The position numbers and the translations under genes were made by a program. A stretch of 64,000 nucleotides of DNA from NCBI GenBank assembly GCA_965201045.1, contig OZ241746.1:5599056-5663055 (forward strand). The letters are read 5' to 3'. Shown here piece by piece: positions 57,701 to 64,000 of the stretch; positions within the stretch are counted from its first letter, which is position 1; every line of letters begins with the position of its first letter. Below the pieces are notes generated by a model. The model was not told where the DNA came from. It saw nothing but the letters and a program-made list of their open reading frames with translations, and did not search any database. This DNA is from JAPORK01 sp026710285. GTDB taxonomy: Bacteria > Pseudomonadota > Gammaproteobacteria > Pseudomonadales > Endozoicomonadaceae.

Positions 57701-60310
57701 GGCAGGCGTACTGTTTTTACTTATAGCGAAGATGGTAAACCCATTTCTTCTACCTCACCGGCAGGGCATACTCATACAACTGAGTATAATAATCTGGGGT
57801 TACCCATCACAACATTACTGGATGGAAAAATTCAGTCAAAAATCAGCTATGATCCTGTAACTATATTGGTAACTAGCAAAACAGATATGACAGGAACAAC
57901 AACCTTCACTTACGATGATGATGAATTAATTCAGCAACAATCTCATTCAGGTAAACAGAATTATCCTGATTATCAGTTACACTGGTACTACGATCATAAC
58001 CGACATAACGTGAGTGTAACTGATATTGCAAACAACAAAACAAAAGTCGTTTATGACAGATTGGTAAGAGTGAAAAAAGTTATTTATCAACAGGCTGATT
58101 ATAAAAATACAGAAACACTATCTACCCAGACCTATGATGACTTTTCCCGTGTTATTGCCATACAATATGGCAGTGGTATGCACAGATCTTTTCATTATGA
58201 CTCGCTGGGTCATACAGATACGGTTACAGACAGATTAAACAATGCATTATTGTCCCGATGGTCTTTCCGCTACGATCTCCTTGACAATATTACATTAAAA
58301 ACCTATCAGACCAGTACTCAGCAGGCTTCTTCCTCTTATTGGTATGATACACTGGATAATCTGATCAGGATGACCTGTACCGGTACTTCTGCAAATGCAT
58401 TATGCCCAAGGGATACTGTTTTTGAGGACTCTGGTTTAAAAAACACTCCTGTAATTACCAGACAAAATTATTCTTTTACACCATTGAATCAACTCAACAG
58501 TGTACAAGAACAATTACAAAATCCACGACAAAAACAGACATTGAGCAAAACAATCAACTACCATTATACGGATAAATCAGCTCCATTTCGTCTACAAACA
58601 ATAAGCACAACCTGGAATCAGCATACCTCGGTAATACATCATTTTAATTACGATATAATGAGTAATATGATAACAGAAGGAGAGGGCAATCATATTACTT
58701 ATAATGCTTTTAATCAAATTCTTCAGGTAATAAAACCAGACGGAAAACAAAGTGCTTACGCTTACGATAGCTCAGGTAAAGAAGTCATGGAAAAAAATAG
58801 TGCAGGTACTAATTATCTCTTTTACCGAAGTAATCAGTTAATCAATGAAAAAATTATTAGTCCTCAGCAGGATACTCATATTACCGGGTATCAGGGTAGT
58901 GCAAAAACTATAGACGGATTTATTTATGAATATAATGAAAGTAATTATAAAGGCGACGTAGTTGCTACATTAACCCGCACCCAAAAAAATAGTGTTGAGT
59001 ACAGACTCAGTCAACGCAATGTATACAGCCCTTATGGCATGCGCTGGCATAATAATTCTACGATGAAGCCTTTGTATCAGCAGACATTCCCGGGGTTTGA
59101 CGGTGAGCGAACAGATCATGCAACCGGTTGGCAATTTCTCGGTGCAGGACACAGAACCTATAATCCAAAACAGCGCTATTTTGTTAGTGAAGATCCGGCA
59201 GGTGGAGGATATGGATTTGGTGGTAACAACCCGATCATGAACAGTGATCCTACGGGTAATATGCCAAACTGGCTCGGTACTACATTTAAATGGTTAGGAT
59301 ATGCGAGTTCTTTTGGACTTAGTGCACTGCATGCAAAGTGGGCACACATCGCAGGTACTGTTATTACAACAGGTCTGACTATCGCAACTTTAGGTGCCGC
59401 AGCTTATACTTACGGAGGTACATTAATAGCATCCGCTGTAACAGCCGGTACTGCTATCGCAGGCAGCGTTCCGGTTGCAGCAGCTGCTATACCCGCCAAT
59501 AAAGGACTCAACATAGCAGCTTCTGTTATTGGAGGTATAGAAATGGCAGCGATGGTAACCACTGCGGCTGTGTATATGGGGCTATCCTTTATGTCTAAGA
59601 TTATAGCAAACTCGATGCTGAATACTCTGGAATTTGAAATGAGTGATTATGATGTAGATTTTTTTGAACCTGCGCCAAGAGGATATAAGCCATATATACC
59701 CAACATTGGATCTATTTTAAAAAACAATGTACCAGAGATTATGAATAATGAAGATGGTGGTATGTGCTTTTTCAGGATACGGGACTATGAAATGCTTAAA
59801 AATGTCTGGTCAGCTTTAAAATCAGCAAATAATCATCTCATCAGTTATGATGTAGGGTGTGTTCTTGCTATAGCACAAATAAGAGGACGTCCTGTAAATA
59901 TACTTAATCTCGAGCTGTTATTTGAAGCAAAAATGTTCATTTATCTGGCCCTGTCACAGAATAGTGATGGTGATGTATTAACCCATTTAACATTAAATTA
60001 TCTTTGTAACTTATTTGACGTTTTCATCTCAGTAGGTAACTTTCGTGATTTTATTAAATATTCTAATCCATTGAGTTCATTAGAACAAGTTATGCTATCT
60101 CCCGGTGAGGAGTGTGTTGTTGCTATTATAAATCATATGCATCCACAGTTAATCATAAGAGAAACTGATACTATTTGGTCAACTTATGATTTTAAGGGAA
60201 ATGAAGTTAATAAAATTACTGGTCAACTTGATGAAATAGAAAACATATTGTTAGATCATGCTAATGGAGTACCATACGGAAAACGAATTATGCACTCTAT
60301 GAAAATTTAA
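54800..60310 (+). CDS. Rhs/YD-repeat protein 3 with putative C58-like cysteine protease tail
   Basis: 1836 residues. The N-terminal 75 residues and the C-terminal ~260 are the most diverged of the three complete copies, while the YD-repeat core is almost identical to copies 1 and 4 in long blocks. The C-terminal domain keeps Cys1659 (GGMCFF), a His (second His of NHMHPQL, 1781) exactly 16 residues before Asp1797 (STYDFKGNE), and the surrounding IWSTYDFKGNEVNKI. Retention of these positions where the rest drifts supports their being functional. The tail ends PYGKRIMHSMKI, like the others. Confidence 0.87.
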   Translation: MSFQYYQQQRIFIWIISLFCTLLVFYEQYFLFASAASVVKHKNQYSLHANPHLLSKKNHLSYVVLNNKNKRNLSTIKAGADTNTPWSNAFNFKKIWGTEIDPRTGILSAHVKTGSLLSNWGHGPNIDLEINYSSNAYADVDKLGYGWNWNLTHFNPVTHQLTTSSGQNFYLQQKNNRQWFPLYHKLKDIRIVTNKNHLIITYANGLKETLNDAGYETLLEQQDGWSVHFCYQPGTHLLQSVTDDEHHSISLKYTINHIKITSKGSEGQPVSVVINKEEGQVRTIALPVHSNDDGYSIYFSYTGHLITRVSYPTGLKKTFTYNCNDEMKVDLPLDASTASLCVVIRETVDPGAEQPLMTTHYQYTQANNNEHNYLGFNSGLEEHIRTFKDRLFESPVDYTYRTLEDNGLTKEIHTYNKYHLLIDDQQISDRTQHILSEAQSFFCRTDQPNGCAHSSFADLPDTYSQPLKVVTKLWGDKGTSGLPAITFEISQYDEQGRIISHTDTYGRLTKINYCPLSGDRFCPPAPKDWPFNNLEESTTLYPAQTDSETVVLAPVITQNYYRKQPNHQGNDYILVLDHQIKYADHHYRITNRHYYQDKNNVFTYGLLKQTIFTGDTQPSAKLSSVVHDYYYTESIDNHSKTTWSAVELSAGKKRLSTYITTSLFTNHILQSVDASGKNIIRYHYDLWDRLIQTDTAVGTPFAASSYYQYTVSPVLNQVLVTAVNGMQSKVMFDGAGRQLINFSEAVSSTGKAIPGQWVLKHRTTYDRYGRQATQSAYLFDTANKLYALTTMQKYDDSGRVTQIHLPDQETAVTLYDDAERCVISYHKSSSGKRSALSVVKSNVLYKPLRQWVLPANNGPLPSLKSICTGEYLQTGLPEVRQSQMTYDGFGRLITETDPLGHVIKKHYDAPGRLTDITNPAGDKIHYVYDLTGHTIQRWSQPVSGGNYLLSSAEYNAAGDLLWSAGEDGRRTVFTYSEDGKPISSTSPAGHTHTTEYNNLGLPITTLLDGKIQSKISYDPVTILVTSKTDMTGTTTFTYDDDELIQQQSHSGKQNYPDYQLHWYYDHNRHNVSVTDIANNKTKVVYDRLVRVKKVIYQQADYKNTETLSTQTYDDFSRVIAIQYGSGMHRSFHYDSLGHTDTVTDRLNNALLSRWSFRYDLLDNITLKTYQTSTQQASSSYWYDTLDNLIRMTCTGTSANALCPRDTVFEDSGLKNTPVITRQNYSFTPLNQLNSVQEQLQNPRQKQTLSKTINYHYTDKSAPFRLQTISTTWNQHTSVIHHFNYDIMSNMITEGEGNHITYNAFNQILQVIKPDGKQSAYAYDSSGKEVMEKNSAGTNYLFYRSNQLINEKIISPQQDTHITGYQGSAKTIDGFIYEYNESNYKGDVVATLTRTQKNSVEYRLSQRNVYSPYGMRWHNNSTMKPLYQQTFPGFDGERTDHATGWQFLGAGHRTYNPKQRYFVSEDPAGGGYGFGGNNPIMNSDPTGNMPNWLGTTFKWLGYASSFGLSALHAKWAHIAGTVITTGLTIATLGAAAYTYGGTLIASAVTAGTAIAGSVPVAAAAIPANKGLNIAASVIGGIEMAAMVTTAAVYMGLSFMSKIIANSMLNTLEFEMSDYDVDFFEPAPRGYKPYIPNIGSILKNNVPEIMNNEDGGMCFFRIRDYEMLKNVWSALKSANNHLISYDVGCVLAIAQIRGRPVNILNLELLFEAKMFIYLALSQNSDGDVLTHLTLNYLCNLFDVFISVGNFRDFIKYSNPLSSLEQVMLSPGEECVVAIINHMHPQLIIRETDTIWSTYDFKGNEVNKITGQLDEIENILLDHANGVPYGKRIMHSMKI

Positions 60311-60564
60311 TTTATTGATAGTTAGAGCCTGTTTTATCATCTTTTCACAGGTTACAAATATCAATAAAAAATCACTGTTTTACGGATAACTGGCTTTCTT
60401 CATCTAGTGATATAAACTCTATGTATTCTAACCTAAATTTTGTTGATCAAAAGCAATCAAACGATTATTTTGAGTATAGAAAATAAAAAAACAGAAAATT
60501 TTGTACGTGTTGGTTTACTTAATTATCCCGGGGCAACCTCTGAAAACACCAACAAAAAAATATC
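60311..60564. repeat. Inter-rhs spacer 3
   Basis: 254 bp, the third copy of the conserved spacer, with a small insertion (TTACTTAATTATCC) near its end. No immunity gene. Confidence 0.8.
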
Positions 60565-63500
60565 ATGCCTTTTCAAAATTACCAGCAACAACGAATCTTT
60601 ATTTGGATTATATCTCTGTTTTGTACATTACTGGTTTTTTATGAACAATGTTTTTTGTTTACGTCTGCAGCTTCAGTTGTTAAACATAGAAACCAATATA
60701 ATTTACGTGCAAATCAACATTTTTCCTCAGAAAAAAATGACTTGTCTTCTCTTATTTTAAACAATAAAAAAAAACCTAACATCAGCATTATTAGAGCAGG
60801 AGCAGATACAAATACACCATGGTCTAACGCCTTTAATTTTAAAAAAATATGGGGAACAGAGATTGATCCACGTACAGGTACACTGAATGCACATGTTAAA
60901 GCAGGTAGTCTTCTCAGCAATTGGGGGCATGGCCCAAATATTGATCTGGAAATTAATTACAGTAGTAGCGCATATGTTGATGTGGATAAACTGGGTTATG
61001 GATGGAGCTGGAATCTCACGCATTTTAATCCTGTAACACATCAGTTAACAACATCTTCTGGTCAAAACTTTTATCTGCAACAAAAAAATAACCGGCAATG
61101 GTTTCCTTTGTATCACAAACTTAAAGATATTCGTATTGTGACTAATAAAAACCACTTAATTATCACTTATGCTAACGGTTTAAAAGAGACACTCAATGAT
61201 GCAGGATATGAAACATTACTGGAGCAGCAAGATGGCTGGAGTGTGCATTTTTGTTATCAGCCCGGCACACATTTGTTACAGTCTGTTACTGATGATGAAC
61301 ACCACAGTATTTCACTTAAGTACACCATAAATCACATCAAAATCACCAGTAAAGGTAGTGAAGGACAACCTGTTTCAGTAGTAATTAATAAAGAAGAGGG
61401 ACAGGTACGCACCATAGCACTCCCTGTGCACAGTAATGATGATGGTTACAGTATTTATTTTAGCTATACAGGTCATCTTATTACCCGGGTCAGTTACCCT
61501 ACCGGATTAAAAAAAACATTTACTTATAATTGTAATGATGAAATGAAAGTCGATTTGCCGTTAGATGCATCAACTGCTTCGTTATGTGTAGTAATCAGAG
61601 AAACGGTCGATCCCGGTGCAGAACAACCATTGATGACAACCCATTATCAATATACGCAAGCAAATAACAATGAACATAACTATCTTGGTTTTAATTCAGG
61701 ACTGGAGGAACACATAAGAACTTTTAAAGACAGACTGTTTGAATCACCTGTTGATTATACATACCGCACACTAGAAGACAATGGTATAACTAAAGAAATA
61801 CACACTTACAATAAATACCATTTGTTAATTGATGACCAACAAATCAGTGACCGGACTCAACATATATTGTCAGAAGCACAAAGCTTTTTTTGTCGTACTG
61901 ATCAGCCTAATGGCTGTGCTCATTCTTCTTTTGCTGATCTGCCAGACACTTATAGCCAGCCGCTAAAAGTAGTAACTAAACTATGGGGAGATAAAGGCAC
62001 TTCAGGTCTGCCTGCTATAACTTTTGAAATCAGTCAGTATGATGAGCAGGGACGGATTATTTCTCATACAGACACCTATGGACGTTTGACAAAAATAAAC
62101 TACTGCCCTTTGAGTGGTGACAGATTCTGCCCTCCTGCCCCCAAAGACTGGCCATTTAATAACCTGGAAGAGTCAACTACATTATATCCGGCACAAACCG
62201 ATTCAGAAACTGTTGTCCTGGCACCGATTATTACCCAAAATTATTACCGTAAACAACCCAACCACCAGGGGAATGATTATATTTTGGTACTAGACCATCA
62301 AATAAAGTATGCAGATCATCACTACAGGATTACGAACCGCCATTACTATCAGGATAAAAATAATGTATTCACTTACGGACTGCTAAAGCAAACTATTTTT
62401 ACCGGTGATACACAATCATCCGCTAAACTTTTTTCAGTTGTGCATGATTATTATTACACAGAAAGTATCGATAATCATAGTAAAACAACCTGGAGTGCGG
62501 TTGAATTGAGTGCAGGTAAAAAACGACTATCCGCTTATATAACAACCAGCCTGTTTACCAATCACATATTACAAAGTGTGGATGCATCCGGTAAAAACAT
62601 AATCCGCTATCACTATGATCTTTGGGACCGTCTCATACAAACAGACACCGCTGTAGGTACACCTTTTGCTGCAAGTAGTTATTATCAGTATACCGTCTCA
62701 CCTGTACTGAATCAGGTTTTGGTTACAGCTGTCAATGGTATGCAAAGCAAAGTTATTTTTGACGGGATCGGACGGCAATTGATAAATTTTAGTGAAGCCG
62801 TTTCATCAACCGGAAAAGCAATACCTGGTCAATGGGTTTTAAAGTATCGTACAACTTATGACCGATATGGGCGAAAAGCTACTCAGTCTGCTTATCTTTT
62901 TGATACCGCAAACAAGCTATATGCACTGACAACAACGCAACAATACGATGATTCCGGCAGAGTGACGCAGGTTCACCTGCCTGACAAAGAGATAGCTGTT
63001 ACATTCTATGATGATGCTGAACGCTGTGTTATCAGTTACCATAAAAGCAGCTCAGGAAAGCGTTCAGCATTATCGGTGGTAAAATCAAATGTCTTATATA
63101 AACCGCTCAGACAATGGGTGTTACCTGCAAATAATGGTCCATTGCCATCACTAAAAAGTATTTGTGTCGGGAAGTATTTGCAAACAGGATTACCAGAAGT
63201 TCGTCAATCTCAAATGACATATGATGGTTTTGGACGACTGATCATAGAAACCGACCCTTTAGGGCATATTATAAAAAAGCATTATGATGCGCCCGGACGG
63301 TTAACCGATATAACTAATCCTGCGGGTGATAAGATCCATTATGTTTATGATCTGACCGGGCATACTATTCAGCGTTGGTCACAGCCTGTTAGCGGTGGAA
63401 ATTATCTGCTGTCTTCTGCTGAATATAATGCAGCAGGTGATTTATTGTGGAGCGCAGGAGAGGATGGCAGGCGTACTGTTTTTACTTATAACGAAGACGG

Positions 63501-64000
63501 TAAACCCGTTTCTTCTACCTCACCGGCAGGACATACTTATACAACTGAGTATAATAATCTGGGGTTACCCATCGCAACATTACTGGATGGAAAAATTCAG
63601 TCAAAGATCACCTATGATCCTGTAACTATATTGGTAACCAGTAAAAAAGATATGACAGGAACAACAACCTTCACTTACGATGATGATGGATTAATTCAGC
63701 AACAATCTCATTCAGGTAAACAGAATTATCCTGATTATCAGTTACACTGGTACTACGATCATAACCGACATAACGTGAGTGTAACTGATATTGTAAACAA
63801 CAAAACAAAAGTCGTTTATGATAGATTGGTAAGAGTGATAAAAGTGATTTATCTACAGGCTGACTGTAAAAATACAGAAACACTATCTGCCCAGACCTAT
63901 GATGACTTTTCCCGTGTTATTGCCATACAATATGGCAGCGGTATGCACAGATCTTTTCATTATGACTCGCTGGGCCATACAGATACGGTTACAGACAGAT
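60565..64000 (+). CDS. Rhs/YD-repeat protein 4, partial (runs off the window)
   Basis: The ATG at 60565 (MPFQNYQQQRIFIWII) opens a frame that stays in register with copy 3 for the remaining 3436 bases. The motif YDSLGHTDTVTDR falls at the same offset (3396 bases) in both. About 1145 residues are visible: hydrophobic N-terminus, AGADTNTPWSNAF block and YD repeats. The first third is almost identical to copy 3 (KVDLPLDAST), and a later stretch is closer to copy 1 (QADCKNTETLSAQT). The Rhs core end and C-terminal domain lie beyond the window. Confidence 0.88.
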   Translation, partial: MPFQNYQQQRIFIWIISLFCTLLVFYEQCFLFTSAASVVKHRNQYNLRANQHFSSEKNDLSSLILNNKKKPNISIIRAGADTNTPWSNAFNFKKIWGTEIDPRTGTLNAHVKAGSLLSNWGHGPNIDLEINYSSSAYVDVDKLGYGWSWNLTHFNPVTHQLTTSSGQNFYLQQKNNRQWFPLYHKLKDIRIVTNKNHLIITYANGLKETLNDAGYETLLEQQDGWSVHFCYQPGTHLLQSVTDDEHHSISLKYTINHIKITSKGSEGQPVSVVINKEEGQVRTIALPVHSNDDGYSIYFSYTGHLITRVSYPTGLKKTFTYNCNDEMKVDLPLDASTASLCVVIRETVDPGAEQPLMTTHYQYTQANNNEHNYLGFNSGLEEHIRTFKDRLFESPVDYTYRTLEDNGITKEIHTYNKYHLLIDDQQISDRTQHILSEAQSFFCRTDQPNGCAHSSFADLPDTYSQPLKVVTKLWGDKGTSGLPAITFEISQYDEQGRIISHTDTYGRLTKINYCPLSGDRFCPPAPKDWPFNNLEESTTLYPAQTDSETVVLAPIITQNYYRKQPNHQGNDYILVLDHQIKYADHHYRITNRHYYQDKNNVFTYGLLKQTIFTGDTQSSAKLFSVVHDYYYTESIDNHSKTTWSAVELSAGKKRLSAYITTSLFTNHILQSVDASGKNIIRYHYDLWDRLIQTDTAVGTPFAASSYYQYTVSPVLNQVLVTAVNGMQSKVIFDGIGRQLINFSEAVSSTGKAIPGQWVLKYRTTYDRYGRKATQSAYLFDTANKLYALTTTQQYDDSGRVTQVHLPDKEIAVTFYDDAERCVISYHKSSSGKRSALSVVKSNVLYKPLRQWVLPANNGPLPSLKSICVGKYLQTGLPEVRQSQMTYDGFGRLIIETDPLGHIIKKHYDAPGRLTDITNPAGDKIHYVYDLTGHTIQRWSQPVSGGNYLLSSAEYNAAGDLLWSAGEDGRRTVFTYNEDGKPVSSTSPAGHTYTTEYNNLGLPIATLLDGKIQSKITYDPVTILVTSKKDMTGTTTFTYDDDGLIQQQSHSGKQNYPDYQLHWYYDHNRHNVSVTDIVNNKTKVVYDRLVRVIKVIYLQADCKNTETLSAQTYDDFSRVIAIQYGSGMHRSFHYDSLGHTDTVTDR

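Noticed and set aside
1..64000. CRISPR arrays, rRNA and tRNA genes
   Set aside because: I saw no regularly spaced short repeats, no rRNA signature and no tRNA cloverleaf. Repeats here are dispersed or palindromic.

Overview
The window looks like a chromosomal segment of an AT-rich, host-associated gammaproteobacterium. The housekeeping proteins (MutS, Ssb, Pgi, PssA, HldD, Aat, AsnB, BolA, RidA) resemble their enterobacterial and other gammaproteobacterial counterparts, and LPS heptose synthesis implies a Gram-negative envelope. Spacers are long and full of decayed genes and short palindromic elements. Core genes alternate with proteins of eukaryote-interaction type (a protein-kinase-like protein, a Sel1-repeat protein, secreted repeat proteins, giant Rhs proteins). 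This suggests an intracellular symbiont or parasite with a genome under relaxed selection. I cannot name the genus from sequence alone.

Layout. 1-1.7 kb: a short-chain dehydrogenase, RidA, and a relic of a second dehydrogenase. 2-15.5 kb: three units of an unrecognised paralogous family (A, B, C) whose C-terminal half carries the motif set of glutamine-synthetase-fold carboxylate-amine ligases (amidoligases). Unit A abuts a mutS that has lost its 5' end and has a later 1-bp frameshift. Unit B is split by a clean 2.2-kb insertion that carries a secreted repeat protein and a scrap of rhs. 15.9-28 kb: ssb, a glycerate-kinase relic, a Sel1-repeat membrane protein, a protein-kinase-like protein flanked by inverted repeats, a glycerate kinase/MFS operon and an anchored exported protein. 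28-31.6 kb: an IS256-family element with visible terminal repeats, broken by remnants of two different group II introns. 31.8-42.9 kb: pgi, pssA, small hypotheticals, bolA, hldD, a tnpB relic, aat and asnB. 43.2-64 kb: four tandem rhs genes of about 5.5 kb each, the last cut by the window edge.

The most notable systems are the rhs array and the amidoligase-like family. The three complete Rhs proteins share an N-terminal hydrophobic segment, YD repeats, an Rhs core end and a hydrophobic stretch. They end in a C-terminal domain with an invariant Cys, His and Asp whose spacing recalls YopT-type (C58) cysteine proteases. The gaps of about 255 bp between them hold no immunity gene, which fits effectors aimed at a eukaryotic host better than weapons against other bacteria. 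Both families show patchwork similarity among copies, as expected from gene conversion. Loss of mutS, if there is no other copy, would favour such recombination and the visible gene decay.

All functional statements come from reading motifs and family resemblance by eye. No database search or structure prediction was run.
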